64,000 nucleotides of DNA from positions 41,166,097-41,230,096 of the forward strand of contig NC_052507.1 of NCBI RefSeq assembly GCF_014356525.2. The letters are read 5' to 3'. The translations under genes and the position numbers were made by a program. Positions 1 through 12,081 of the stretch are shown piece after piece. The notes under the pieces are model-generated. The model did no database searches. It saw only the letters and a list, made by a program, of their open reading frames with translations, and was not told the DNA's origin. Origin of the DNA: Nilaparvata lugens. Taxonomy: Eukaryota > Arthropoda > Insecta > Hemiptera > Delphacidae. Numbering within the stretch: the first letter of the stretch is position 1; the number at the start of each line of letters is the position of its first letter.

Positions 1-862
1 TGATCTATATCTTGCAACAGTGAGTTAATCTTATCAAAGCTCGTTCTCAATTCACTACTCAAGTCTTCTATTTCTCTATGGAGAAGGTTATTATTTTCAT
101 TTAGAAGTTTAATTGTATTCTCTCGGAGAATAATAATATCCAGCCCATCACAGTCAGTCAGATCTTCAATTTGAGTTTCACAGTCAACAACAGATTTATC
201 AGTTAGGCTCATCAATTTCAACTCATTCTCAATTGATCTGTGTATTGCCGCGTCCCATTCAGTTCGCAACTTATCAAGTTGGCGTCTAAGTGCGACATTA
301 TCACGCTCCGCCGCTGAGTGACCTCCACAACCCTCTTGCCTATTATCGATTATCGGAGAAACACACCCATTTGTATTATTCAAGGAGCAAGAGTGACCAG
401 AGTTTTCAATGTATACAAATTCCTTTGGTGAAGAGCATTGAGTACTGTTAATATTTAGACTAATGCTCTTTATGAAGGATGAGGAGAAATTACCGGAAAC
501 TCTCACAGAGCCCTGCTCAACCCTGGGGGTGCAATTACCGTACCACTAGAAGCTCCCTTACTCATGATCCTCTTACTTATAGAGTCCGCATCGAAGTCAG
601 AAGGCAAAAATCTTTCTTCTTTGTCAATATTTGGTGTGGAGTATGCGACAGAGTTATCTAACTCATTGTTACTAATATCCGGAGTTGAATGATTATGTAA
701 GAGAGTAAGCTCAGTTATTCTAGATACATACTTATCTGTTTTGAGAGATGCACTACATGTTTTATCAAGACAACGCCATCTAATATCACCCAATGCAGTA
801 TCTGCTGATTTTCTAAAAGAGTACCCTCTGAAGTTTTGGATTTCCGCGACTAGTAACACCAA
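1..862 (-). pseudogene. LINE-B ORF1, N-terminal part (copy 1)
   Basis: Minus-strand fragment of the LINE-B ORF1 that is fuller at 22197-24088. The N-terminal segment (about 503-862) has a FLYWCH-like zinc finger: a WRC...C pair followed by HNH. The rest (1-480) is coiled coil. The frame shifts near 500, and a 5-bp loss near 835 relative to copy 2 removes the usual N-terminus. The gene runs off the left edge. FLYWCH fingers bind DNA or protein; here the likely role is in the retrotransposon ribonucleoprotein (inference). Confidence 0.8.
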
Positions 863-1995
863 GAGAAAACTTATTCATCCCTACCCTTGAATGATAGCAA
901 TTATACTAAAAATAAAAACTAGAAAGAATCAAATATAACGACTGACAATATACTATACTATGATCTAAGTACTATGAAACTATACTATAGACTATAGGCA
1001 TAAATGAATTATCATCAAACAATTTTCTTTTCACATATAGTTAGGAACACATTTTTATAGATAGTAAATAGGAAGAACAATCGATTTATAAAGATTTATT
1101 CTTCTTAAATATGTATTGATCAAATTTCACTAATGAAAAGGAAATATTATATTATGCGGAATTAAAAGAGCACTGTTATGTATTTACAACTGTTCAACTA
1201 GAAAACTATGCTCTTATATATCTGGATGAGAGTTAAGTAAACAAATTTAGAATAATAAGGTAAACCCGCTATCAGCATTAAAAGAAAGTGAGAAATGAGA
1301 AAAACGTGATAACAGTCGTCAAGCTCAATAGGTAATCATTATCATCTCAGGTCTCAGTATCAAGCACTAGAAGTGTAGATTAGGACAACTAGTCACCAAG
1401 CAGCCAATTCAATTCTACAAAGAAAACACCAACGAGTGGGAGATAAAGCCGATAGAAAGGATGACATCAGTCTTCAATACTCCTTATCACAAGTTATCAA
1501 TACGATTCTCTCAAACAGGTGTAGTGTCCGATGCAATTAAACACAGCCAGCATGCAGCATCCAAAACGCAGAGTTATGAACAAGAAGGCAGACAACACTG
1601 TATACTATGGTATCCTGGTATACACTAAATATAATACAAAAATACAAAAATGTAGATTAGTAGTAATTGAGAAATGCTAGTTGATACGGAGCAATTCTCA
1701 AGTCAGTTCAACATTTGAAGCGGTTTTTGACATAAGTTCAATATGACAGGGAAAACTTTCATTTGTAAAGTTTGTTGTAAGATTCAACCTGGATGACAAT
1801 TCATTTGAATGATTTCCAAATTCATACGTAAATTTATATGTAATTTATCTTTCTGTAATGACGGATTGATTATCAGATTGACCCTTGTTATTATTATATC
1901 ATCCAAAGCGATGTAACAATCAGCTGAACGATATGATAACGAAGATTGAAACTAGAGTCTATAGGTACTGTATTGAAAGTTGAAGCAGCAAGCTA
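863..1995 (-). other. LINE-B 5' untranslated region (copy 1)
   Basis: No open frame. It lies between the ORF1 start and the BEL/Pao gag fragment and matches 24089-25200, where the LINE-B 5' end is fixed by a target-site duplication. The internal promoter of such LINEs would lie here, but I see no specific motif. Confidence 0.65.
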
Positions 1996-1999
1996 CAGG

Positions 2000-2566
2000 T
2001 CACAGAGCGCACTGATAAACGAACTCTAACAACTTATTATTAATGATCAAACTAGTGAAGGTCGATTTGAAATTCAACCATTGGTCAAAACCTCCATCAA
2101 ACGTAGGAAGTGGAATATCAGGGAGATGAGCGCTGAAGGCTTGGTGCGTCACAGGTTGTGGTCCAGAATTCGTCACAGAATTTTGGGCATTAGAAAGTAA
2201 GTTGTTCTCACATTCAAAGTTACGCATGACAGAAGATATTCTCGAAAAAAGTTTAGTGAATTTTGTACGAATAGTATGAGTTAAATTAAAATCCAATTCA
2301 ATATTCAAAGATTCTACTCTTTCAAGACATGCATGATACCTCTCTTTGAGAAAAGTTACTTCATTTTTTAGATGTTCAATAGCAAAATAGCCATCTTGAT
2401 TTTGTACATCACATAGATTGCCATCATTAAGGATGAGGTCAAGTTGACCATCAATAACATTCAAAGGTCTAAGGTGAGGCGCTTGAGCCACTTGAATTGG
2501 TTGAGCAGGATCTTCAATTGATTGAATGTCTGCCACATTGGCAACAGGATCAGCTTGATCATTCAT
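2000..2566 (-). pseudogene. BEL/Pao gag N-terminal fragment (copy 1)
   Basis: About 188 residues from an ATG at 2566, cut at a TGA. It begins acidic and Pro-rich, has a coiled-coil middle, and ends with a DUF1759-type gag signature (LPTFDGGFDQWLNFKSTFTS). The continuation lies on the far side of the LINE-B insertion. The second copy of this fragment is at 25208-25774. Upstream of the ATG is a MITE (2585 on) rather than a recognisable LTR. Confidence 0.75.
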
Positions 2567-2584
2567 GGTTGATTTTCCAAATTC

Positions 2585-3105
2585 AAAAAATCTGGTGTGG
2601 CGCACTCACACAACTTTCCTTGCCGTTATGAAAATTGATCACCTAACGTTAGCGTCCACGCGCATCTCAAGTTTATACTATTCAAAGATCTAAGCCAGCT
2701 GGTGACAGGACAATAACGCTGGTGACACATGAGGTCTGCTATCTCTTCATAGTGAATGATTTAATAGAATCAACAGTTGCCAACATTTTGTAATTGGATA
2801 ATCACATTTTCTGGAATTTGAAGCTCATTTTCAATTTTAGGTGAAAATATTACTGAACATTAATTGTAGAGATTTTTATGCTCAATCTTTTCCACTGGAA
2901 ATTTTTCGTTTAAATTGTATCTGAAGGAAGATAATCGGGAATCTAAAGTCAAACTTTGCATAGATGGGGCGGAGCTTCTGAAATTTTTACAGATATAGGA
3001 CTCGTGGCAGTTGATAGAGCTTATCAATAACTATTTTGGGTATAAATTTGATCAAAATCGTTGGAGCCGTTTTAGAGAAAATCGCGAAAAACCGTGTTTT
3101 TGACA

Positions 3106-3141
<36 letters not shown>

Positions 3142-3284
3142 ACATACAGACCAATACCCAAAAACCACTTTTTTGGACTCAGGGGACCTTGAAACGTATA
3201 GAAATTTAGAAATTGGGGTACCTTAATTTTTTTCGGAAAGCAATACTTTCCTTACCTATGGTAATAGGGCAAGGAAAGTAAAAA
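2585..3284. mobile_element. AC-microsatellite MITE, 700 bp (copy 1a)
   Basis: Starts AAAAATCTGGTGTGGCGCAC...ACTTTCCTTGCC and ends GGCAAGGAAAGTAAAA, so the ends carry an inverted repeat of about 12-13 bp. An (AC)n tract sits at about 3109-3136. The same family occurs at 4155-4999, 25793-26492, 27364-28205 and, truncated, 61898-62431. No coding capacity; it is non-autonomous. Confidence 0.8.
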
Positions 3285-3451
3285 TACAATAAAATTACTA
3301 TTGATTGTATGGTTATAGAGTTACTTTAATAAAAACCATCCATTTATGTTCAATTTGCATAAATCGAAAAAGGCACGGGTTATTTCTCTTTGAATACAAC
3401 TATCAGTATAAACTACTGATAGTTGATTGTTTGTTATTATTATAAAATTAC

Positions 3452-3583
3452 CTTATATAAAGCTGCATTCACGCCACCATCTTCGCAGATGTTTATAAGA
3501 GTGATACTCGGCATTGATACTTGAACTTTCAAATCCAACGAACGAATTCGAGAGAAGCTTCCAAGGGTAGAAAGATGGGTACC
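3452..3583 (-). CDS. Putative host-gene exon b (copy 1)
   Basis: A 132-bp, 44-codon open segment on the minus strand. It is preceded by a pyrimidine-rich tract and AG (CTTTACTTTGTAG) and followed by GTAATTT. It is in phase 0 with the next upstream exon (3702-3820). The product is not recognised: mixed residues, no low complexity, a run LDLKVQVSMPSITLINICED. The joined exons stay open, which argues for a real host gene whose other exons lie elsewhere. An identical copy is at 26660-26791. Confidence 0.5.
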
Positions 3584-3701
3584 CTACAAAGTAAAGATAA
3601 AACAATCCAGCAGTCGTGAAAAATATGATGCAATATAACATACACTGTTCAATATCCATATATTTCGATTTTTTGAATTAATCAATTGTTTACTTAATTA
3701 C

Positions 3702-3820
3702 CTGTGTTTTTCTCATTCTGCTTCTCAGCTCGGAGTCTGGATAAACAGGACAGCCAGCCTCTGACCAGACAGCACTTGGATGTGCCTCACTATTTTCCAA
3801 TTTATATACTGCATATTTTC
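3702..3820 (-). CDS. Putative host-gene exon a (copy 1)
   Basis: A 119-bp open segment on the minus strand, flanked by a 3' splice site (GCACATTTACAG) and a 5' splice site (CACAG/GTAATTAAG). It ends at a codon boundary, so it joins exon b in frame across a 118-bp intron. It contains EAGCPVYPDSELRSRMRKTQ. I do not recognise the family. The small intron and canonical sites support an expressed gene running right to left. The matching copy is at 26910-27028. Confidence 0.5.
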
Positions 3821-4154
3821 CTGTAAATGTGCAATAATTATTCGATAAACAAGTATAATATACTAGCTGTAATAGAACTTGCCGATACAGCCAAGTATTT
3901 GGAAATATCCTATTATATTAAGCGAGCAGTTTCTGTATATCTGGTTATTTTCATACCTGGTTATATGGTTATTTATGTTCAACGGATCTCGAAAACAGCT
4001 CTTAACGATTTTCTCGAAATTTGGAACATAGTAGGTTTATGATATAAAAATTCGATTGCACTAGATCTCATCCTTGGGAGAACTCGATGAACGACATTTA
4101 GAGGATAATTCATCCTTGACTGTAAAAGCTGAAACTTTAGTCGTCAGTGGATAG

Positions 4155-4817
4155 TAAAAAATCTGGTGTGGCGCACTCACACTACTTTCCTTGCCGTTAT
4201 GAACATTGATCACCTGACGCTAGTGTTCCCGCGCATCTCAAGTCTACTATGCAAAGATCTAAGCCAGCTGGTGACAGGACTATAACGCTGGAGACACGAG
4301 GTCTGCTATCTCTTCATAATGAATGGTTTAATAGAATCAACAGTTGCCAACAGTTTGCGATTGAAATAATAACATTTTCTCGAATTTCGATCTTATTTTC
4401 AATTTTAGGTGAAAATGTTACTGCACATTAATTGAAGAGATTTTCATGCTCAATCTTTTCTATTTGGAATTTTTTGTTTAAATTTTATCTGAAGCCTGAT
4501 AATTGAGAATCTAAAATCAAACTTTGCATAGATGGGGCGGAGCTCCTGGAATTTTTACAGATATGGGATTTGTGGAAGTTGTTTATCAATGACTATTTTA
4601 GGTATAAATTTTATCAAAATCGTTGGAGCCGTTTTCGAGAAAATCGCGAAAAATCCTGTTTTTGACTATATTTTTGCCATTTTAGCCGACATCTTGAATT
4701 GCATCTGATTGAAATTGTTCGTGTCGGATCCTTATAGTGTAAGGACCTTAAGTTTCAAATTCAAGACATTCCGTTAATTGGGAGATGAGATATCGTGTAC
4801 ACAGACGCACATACACT

Positions 4818-4854
<37 letters not shown>

Positions 4855-4999
4855 ATACAGACCAATATATCCAAAAATCATGTTTTTGGACTCAGTGGAC
4901 CTTGAAACGTATAGAAAACATGAAATTATGGTACCTTAATTTTCTTTGGAAAGCAATACTTTCCTTACCTATGGTAATATAGGGCAAGGAAAGTAAAAA
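4155..4999. mobile_element. AC-microsatellite MITE, 845 bp (copy 1b)
   Basis: Same family as 2585-3284 and in the same orientation, but longer, with an extra ~130 bp before the (AC)n tract (about 4817-4852). Ends are ACTACTTTCCTTGCC and GGCAAGGAAAGTAAAAA. No ORF of substance. Confidence 0.8.
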
Positions 5000-5265
5000 T
5001 GATTCTGTGGAAAATCAAAATATCACATCCCCGAAATTCATAAACTAACGTATAGCCAGCTGTAAAATATAAACACGATCATTTTGGAGAATTGTGTTCT
5101 GTTTATCAATAAATAAAAATAACGAGCGAAGCTCGGTGCCCCGATATTTCTATTAAGCCATTTAAGCTTCGTTCAAAACTTGATTTTCAAAAGTATCAGA
5201 ATTTAAAAAGCTAACTAAATTGGATTTATTCTATTTATCCATTGAATCATTTTTATTTGTCAAGT

Positions 5266-6484
5266 TACTCTAGAGAACAATAGACCAATAAATTGACAAA
5301 AGAATTTGAAGGGAATGTTTTAAACAAAATTTCAGACTTTGCAGCTATGTTGAGACTAGTTGGTAGGAGAACATAATATCAAAAGTCCTCATTCCTAACT
5401 CACGTGCTAATGGGATGAGGGTGGTTTAAAAGTTGCATTTTTCAGCGATTTGCTTCCACGCACGTAGCTTGAGAACAATACGTTGTTCAACCGACATAAC
5501 TAACCATTCAAAAATGAAGCTTGATGAATTCTCTACACTTTTTGTTCAGTAGCATTTTGTGATATTACCAACAGTTCCCGAGATATTTGCTCTTGAAGGT
5601 TTGCAATTGTTAAAATGTCAGGTTTTTATCCAATGTTTTGCTCTTTCAGGGCTTATGACTCTCCAACAATGCATCATAAAATCTGATGCTTATCGTAGGT
5701 TTGTAGAGCATTGAATTATCTTTGAAATGATGTATTATTTAAATATTCCAAGCTCTCCTTCCATTGATATAGAAGCTTCAATGTAGGGGGTGAAATTTCC
5801 ATTGCTGCAACAAGTGTCTACTCAGTGGTTCCACACCTTCAACAGAGGGGATAAAGATGCGCACTTTCGCTATGTTCACCTACTAACTAGTCCAAATCAA
5901 GCTGCAAAGTCAAAAATTGTGTCACAGACACCCCCTTCAAATGTCATTGTCAAACGATCAATATTGTTGTAGCAATGAAAATTTCACCCCTTACATTGAA
6001 GCTGCTATAACAATGAAAGGAAAACTTGGAATAGTGGAATAATACATCATTTCGAAGAGAATTCAATGCTCTACAAACCTACGATAAGCATCAGTTCTTA
6101 TGATGCATTGTTGGAGAGTTATAAGCCCTGAAAGAGTAAAACATTGGATAAAAACCTGACATTTTAACAATTACACTCCTTCAAGAGCGAATATGTCGGG
6201 AACAGTTGGGAATATCACAAAATTCCACTGAACAAAAAGTGTAGAGAGTTTATCAAGCTTCATTCTTGAATGGTTAGCTATGTCGGTTCAACGCATTGTT
6301 CTCAAGATATGATCGTGGAAGCAAAATGCTGAAAATGCAACTTTTAAACCACCCTCATCCTCTTAGCACATGAGTTAGGAATGGAGACTTTTGATATGTT
6401 CTCCTACTGCTGCAAAGCTGCAAAGTCTAAAATTTTGTTTAAAACATTCCCTCCAAATTATTCTGTCAAATGGTCTATTGTTAC
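5266..6484. repeat. Long imperfect inverted repeat / foldback element (copy 1)
   Basis: Arms at about 5266-5808 and 5964-6484 are reverse complements with scattered mismatches, around a ~155-bp loop. For example GCTTCAATGTAGGGGGTGAA near 5775 pairs with its complement near 5985, and GGATGAGGGTGGTTTAAAAG near 5415 pairs near 6355. A third diverged arm-like stretch follows at about 6690-6925. No protein is encoded. It resembles a foldback-type non-autonomous DNA transposon; the family is not identified. Confidence 0.75.
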
Positions 6485-6925
6485 AAAAATAGAGACTCCA
6501 CACTCAACACTAAAGCTGCTGCAAAAGGTGTAGGAAAATTCGTAAAAGTGTGAAATCATACATCAAGTTGAAGAGAATTTAATGCTCTATAAGTTCATAA
6601 TCAATATGGATTTTCCCGATCGATTTTTAAAAAGTTATAAGAGCAAAAATAGAAAAAAAATTGGTGCAAACGTGGTTTTTTCAAAAATGTAACACCTTCA
6701 AGAGCGGATATCTCGAAAACTGGAGGAGTTATAAAAAAAGTTATAGGATGAATATTGTAGGAAATTATGTGAGCATTAATTTGTTATATGACAGTCAAGT
6801 CCTTAGGATACATAGTTTTAGAGTTTTATGCGAGAAACCAAAAAATGGTACCTTTAAACCACCCTCACCCCCTTAGCACAGGGGGTAGGAGTGGGGACTT
6901 TTGATATGTTTACCTCCTTACTACC

Positions 6926-7677
6926 CAAAACAGACTTAAACTTTTACAGACTTACTTACCAACTTTTCCCTCTATAGCCTTTCCTTTACTGGACTACTAG
7001 GTATCATTCTAGTTCTCAAAAGTCACAATATTTTGTTTCAAATATATTTTGATGTAAATAAAAAAGCAAATTGCACTTTACTAAAAAAGTAAATTCAATA
7101 CCTACATTTATTTTTCCTCCACCTACTGTCTAAAGTACTTACTTTACTCCCTGACTCCCTGAAACATAGGCTAATACTAAAGTGTGCCTTTTTCGCCCTC
7201 GGGACTGTAAAACAAAAAAACTCCCTAGGGAGAAAAAGTAACATGGGAAGCATCTCTATTTTGAAAACTTACATTGGAAATAGGTTGGAAGCTCGAAGCT
7301 CAAAAGAGGAAACATAATAGAGTTGTTTGTAATTGAGCCAACTGAATTAAATACCTCAACCAGAAATTTGATAAACTAATGGAATATATGCTTGTATGAT
7401 ATAACATACTTAATATCAGTAGACGATAAAAATGAATACACATTTTTAAATATTTTATTCTATTCAAAATACCAGCCAACAAATATTTTTAATCTGCAAT
7501 TCAAATCTGAAACGCGCGAACTGGAGTCGGCCAGCTGATAATTGTTACAACTAGGGCACTGTAAAAACCAGGTATTCTCAGCCGCCATTTTGGTTCGTCA
7601 TTCTCAGTCAAAAAGCATCCATTATAATAGGCGTGTGAACGATTTACAGCATTTAGTAAATAGTATAAAATTTAATA
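6926..7677. other. Non-coding interval before the THAP exon
   Basis: AT-rich, with no supported gene. The last ~120 bp before the ATG at 7678 are less AT-rich and could be the promoter and 5' UTR of the THAP exon (inference from position only). Confidence 0.4.
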
Positions 7678-7830
7678 ATGTTGTGCTGTTCAGCACCAAA
7701 TTGTTCAAATAGCTCTTCTAAGGGCTACCGCTTGTTTAGATTTCAGAGCGACAATAATAGACAAGCAATTTGGGTTCAAAATTGCCGAAGAGATAAGTGG
7801 AAACCAACTCCTACTTCAAGACTTTGTGAA
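7678..7830 (+). CDS. THAP-domain first exon (copy 1)
   Basis: 51 codons from an ATG. The start CCSAPNCSNSS, then LFRFQSDNNRQ, IWVQNCRRDKW and LCE match the first two-thirds of a THAP zinc finger (C2CH, with C-x2-4-C, an invariant Trp and the later Cys). It ends at a codon boundary followed by GTAAGTAG, a strong 5' splice site. The downstream exon with the last Cys/His pair (usually xVHF) is not visible before the LINE palindrome at 8447. It could be a host THAP gene with LINE insertions in its intron, or the remnant of a P-type transposase. Second copy at 30884-31036. Confidence 0.7.
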
Positions 7831-8241
7831 GTAAGTAGTGTTTAATATATTTTATTTATGACCAGCAAGTGTTTTCAGTGATAATATCTATAAAATTCTT
7901 ACTGAATCAATGATTGAATATGTTTCAATTACTGAAGAAGAATCTGGTAATGCTTGGAAACAATTTTTACATCTGAAAGTATAGGTTATCTGAAGCTATC
8001 AGCTATGAAATTAGTCTTAAGTCCAGTTCTAATGCAATTATATATTACCTGTCATCAAATTTTTTATTACAATCGATAAAGTACCTATGTTATTTTGACC
8101 ACAAAATTACAACAAATTAAACGGCGGCCACTCATAGATTTAAAAAAATAATTTAGTTTTACTAACCTTACATTGTTTAAGACTTTTCACACACCTCTTT
8201 TCAATGGACCTACAATTACACTGGTTAGGGATCAGGTTGAG

Positions 8242-8446
8242 TTATGTTTTCAGATTCAAGATTCAAGATTCTTTATTGCCAGAACAACTTTACATTGTAT
8301 GAGCAAGTCAAAAAATAATAACAATAATATAACACTTGTGAAATAAAAGATAAATTGTGATATAAAATTAAGCATATGATAAAAGAAATCGTATAATATA
8401 TGACAATACAATAAGATATTACAAGACAATACAATATATTGTAAGG
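8242..8446 (-). mobile_element. LINE 3' tail with AATAAA and TCTTGAA repeats (copy 1)
   Basis: Read on the minus strand this AT-rich stretch ends CAATAAAGAATCTTGAATCTTGAATC: a poly(A)-type signal followed by short tandem repeats, typical of CR1-group LINE tails. It may be the real 3' end of LINE-A, separated from the body by the inverted arm at 8447-8712. Confidence 0.5.
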
Positions 8447-9027
8447 CTTTCCAAGACAAGAAATAGCCATATTTTTCAACAAGCCAAAATTTATAACAAT
8501 CTTTCTTTAGAAATTAGAGAGCTGCCAATCCATGAACTCAAACAAATTTTAAAAAATAAATTGACAGAGAGTGCATACTATTCGGTAGATGAGTATTTTC
8601 AGTCTACAATATTATGAATGCTCATGATGCAACATTTACCTTTTATTTTTTGGTAAAACTGAATAACTTATTACTATGAATTGTAGTTTGTTCCTAAGAC
8701 TAAGACAAAATAATAAGACTTATTAAAAACGATAAAACTTATTAATAAGAAGATATTACAATAACAATTTGTCTTATTTTTTTGTCTTAGTCTTAGGAAC
8801 AAACTACAATTCATAGTAATAAGTTATTCAGTTTTACCAAAAAATAAAAGGTAAATGTTGCATCATGAGCATTCATAATATTGTAGACTGAAAATACTCA
8901 TCTACCGAATAGTATGCACTCTCTGTCAATTTATTTTTTAAAATTTGTTTGAATTCATAGATTGGCAGCTCTCTAATTTCTAAAGAAAGATTGTTATAAA
9001 TTTTGGCTTGTTGAAAATATGGCTATT
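8447..9027. repeat. Tail-to-tail LINE-A 3' ends, long palindrome (copy 1)
   Basis: The plus arm (about 8447-8712) and minus arm (about 8765-9027) are nearly perfect reverse complements of ~260 bp with a ~55-bp spacer. Each arm contains the last ~50 codons of the LINE-A reverse-transcriptase ORF plus its 3' UTR start. The plus arm is a 5'-truncated inverted copy of the minus-strand LINE-A that follows. The matching palindrome is at about 31653-32234. Confidence 0.85.
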
Positions 9028-11235
9028 TATTGTCTTGGAAAGTCTTATTTGAGGCAGTGATAGATCATTGCCACGTCGGGTGGAGTGAGAATGATTGGCT
9101 CCCAGACGCGGAAAAGATTCTATAATCATTTTAACATATAGCAAGGTATGAAGAATAAAGAGAGCAGCTTAGATTTAACTTTTTCATAATTCTGGTCAGA
9201 GGATATTAATGTCGTGTCATCGGCATATAAAACAGACAACATTTGAACATTACAATACAGGTCATTAACAAAATAAGAAAAAGAAGAGGGCCCAAAATAG
9301 AACCTTGTGGGACACCTGCCACAACATCTCTAAAGCCAGAACATTTACCATTAATAACAACCCTTTGCCTCCGATCAGACAGGTATGATTTATCAGCTTC
9401 AGGTCATTCTCTCTCACTCCATAGAAGAAGAGCTTGTCATAAAGAATATCAAAGGGTGTACAATCGAAAGCTTTGGTGAGATCAATTAAGGTTGCTGCTA
9501 CCATGTTTTTATTCTCAAAGTTTTGGAGGACAAAATCAACAATTTTCTCAATAGCCATGACAGTACTGTGTTTGGGATGAAAGCCATGTTGATGTTCATA
9601 CAATAAGTCATTATTTACAAAGTATTCGTATAATTGCAAGGCAAGACATGATTCAATAACTTTCCCAAGAATAGGGACAATAGCTATGGGTCTGAAATTC
9701 TCTGGTTTACTCGAGTCACCCTTCTTAAAAATTGGAGTGACATTTGTGTATTTGAAACATTTAGGAAAAACACCGTCTTTGAGCACTTTGTTTATTATGA
9801 AAGTCATTGGATCTATCAGACTGTCACTAACTGCTTTTATTGTGAAATTAGAGAGACCAAAAACATCTTCACTTTTCGAGAGGCTGAGATTGGCCATAAC
9901 CTGCTTTACCTGTTTACAATTGACTAATTTCCATTTGAAACCTGAGGTAGGAATAGGCTTACGAAAGTTCACCAATAGGTCAGAATGTTGCACTTCTCCA
10001 TTTTCCAAGCCTGCTCTACATTGAGAAGATTTTACTGTCAAAGACACATAGACAAAATAATCATTGAGATCATTGGGAGTTATTAAAATTTCATTACTTG
10101 TTTGATGGCCCCAGACTCTTTTTTGACAATCTTCCAAGCCATTCTATATCTATTTTTAGCCAATTTAATCAAGTTATCATTTTCTTATTTTTTCGTTATT
10201 TTAATTTGTTTATTGTATTCTTTCTTATAATTCGAAAATCTCAATTTGTCATCTATGTCATCAGTGAATTTCCACTTGTCATACAATAGGAGTAAATAAT
10301 CACGCATGGCTTTCAATTCAGCATTGAACCATTTATTAGAGCTAGGGCTGTACTTATTATTAGTTTTTTTGGTTTTTCATATATGAGCGGGCATATTTCA
10401 TTGAATAACGAAGACAATACAGCAACAAAAGTTGTGGAGGAGAATTCGCATCCTCTATGCTATATAGTCCAGACCAGTTAATTTGTGATAAGCACTCTTT
10501 GAAATTACTAATTTTTTCCTCGTTCATCAATCTCACAAATGTACCTTGACTTTTTTTATATGGTCCATCTCTTTGTAATTCATTCATTCTAATCTTCAGC
10601 CAGACTCCTGCATGGTCGGAAATAATATCTTGCAGCAGTAAGGACACCTGTTGAGAGTCAGAGGGGATGTTCGTGTGGATGCTGTCCAGACATGCATTGA
10701 AGCGGGTTGGACTTTTGTTTGTACTGTACAGATTAAATGATCTTAACACTCCCAGAACCTCTGAAATTTCTCTTCTTTCATCATCTAAAAGATTCACATT
10801 CAGGTCACCAGCTAAAGCAAGCCAATCATTCTTTTTGAGATGTTTTCCATTGAGATGCGCAAGAAGATTCTCTAGTTTTTCTACGAAAGCTTTAAGATTT
10901 GATTCCGGTGAACGATAAATGCACAGGATAACCAGGTTGGACTGAGTCAATCTAACAGCCGATGCCTCGCAAATACTGTCTAGGCAAAATTGTGAGATGT
11001 CAATACATTTGAATGGTATTCCTATTTTCACAAATATAGATGAACCACCATATGGAGATTGCCTTGCATAAAAATTGGCTAGCTCAAAACTTTCAGGCAC
11101 ATAATAGTCAACTTCTTCTTTACAGAGCCAATGCTCATTTAGACAAACTACGTCAGCAGGTTTCGAGTTAAGGACAGCCTCCAATTGACCAAGCTTGTTT
11201 CTAAGTGATCTGATATTAAGTAGGCAGATATTCAT
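8873..11235 (-). pseudogene. LINE-A ORF2 (endonuclease-RT), degraded copy 1
   Basis: Same gene as 32079-34889, but with a 442-bp internal deletion at 9164/9165 and several 1-bp losses that break the frame (for example near 9280, 9388 and 10100). The endonuclease stays readable from 11235 to about 10450, and the RT fingers/palm from 10137 to about 9265. The catalytic YADD and the C-terminal third are lost or out of frame. These breaks are mostly homopolymer-type and may be assembly errors. Confidence 0.85.
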
Positions 11236-11279
11236 GTCACATCGAGAAAAAGGAGCTCTCTCTTGAGCCTTGTCGTTAT

Positions 11280-12055
11280 TTATTCGTTTAAATCAGTCAA
11301 TGAGACATTTTCTCCACACCTTCTAGAAGCATCTACATAGCCAAGTGATGAGTTCAATTCAGCGGAAACCGAACGAGATACTAAAGTGGCTGGACTAGAT
11401 ACTATGTGGTCGGTACATGATTTGTCTTTTGTTTCTTGACTAGCCAATGGAGAAACTTTTATAAAATTACAGGGCTGGCATGAGTGTGAAAGTTTGACTC
11501 TTCGAAATGTTTCAATGATTCTGTCTGCGATAATGTTCTTTCCTATTGTGTTCAAATGTAACCCATGTAGGGTGTGAAATCTTCTTCCCAAATTGTTCAT
11601 ATCCAATATTTCAACGTTACTGAATTCACTGGAAATTGATTCGATCATACTATTGGTGTCACATATGAGATTATTGATATGTGAGTTCGAAGGGAGGTCG
11701 TGCCTATGTGGAATATTTGCAAGTAGGATTCTAGTACATGTCAGCTTTGGGAGAAGACTATTTATCGAGCTCAGTAGATCATTATACCGTGTGTAAATGA
11801 TATCAATATCATTGTACCGCCCATTATTACCATCATGTCATTGTGAGATAGATTTTCACCTTCATTCACACACTCCGAAGTCACTTTGGAGAATTTAGCT
11901 ACAGGCTTTAGAATACTAGAGAGACGACAGCTAGATTTACTTGAAATTAAATCGCTCAATCTTCTGCCATGGCTGTCAGCAAATAGTTTTATAATACCCT
12001 GTGTTGCGTGATTATAGCTTTTAGTGTTTGAGGATTTTTGATTCTTATTTTTCAA
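11280..12055 (-). pseudogene. LINE-A ORF1 SGNH esterase segment (copy 1)
   Basis: Equivalent of 34934-35710. The N-terminal block FADSHGRRL and the C-terminal block with HLNTIGKNI are present. One missing base near 11815 splits the segment just at the GGTND block, so the frame is broken here although it is intact in the second copy. Confidence 0.8.
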
Positions 12056-12081
12056 TACCTGCGGGAAAGGAGGCTCAGAAG

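Noticed and set aside
503..862. Copy 1 N-terminus starting MVLLVAEIQNFRG as a distinct protein start
   Set aside because: Caused by a 5-bp deletion relative to copy 2 (24025-24075), which shifts the frame of the normal LINE-B ORF1 start.
4785..4982. ORFs with long Thr-His runs (also 28003-28188, 49264-49497, 62178-62369)
   Set aside because: Translations of (AC)n/(TG)n microsatellites in MITEs or spacers.
9686..10024. Plus-strand ORF of 112 aa, repeated at 33337-33675
   Set aside because: Lies antisense to the LINE-A RT coding frame; no independent support.
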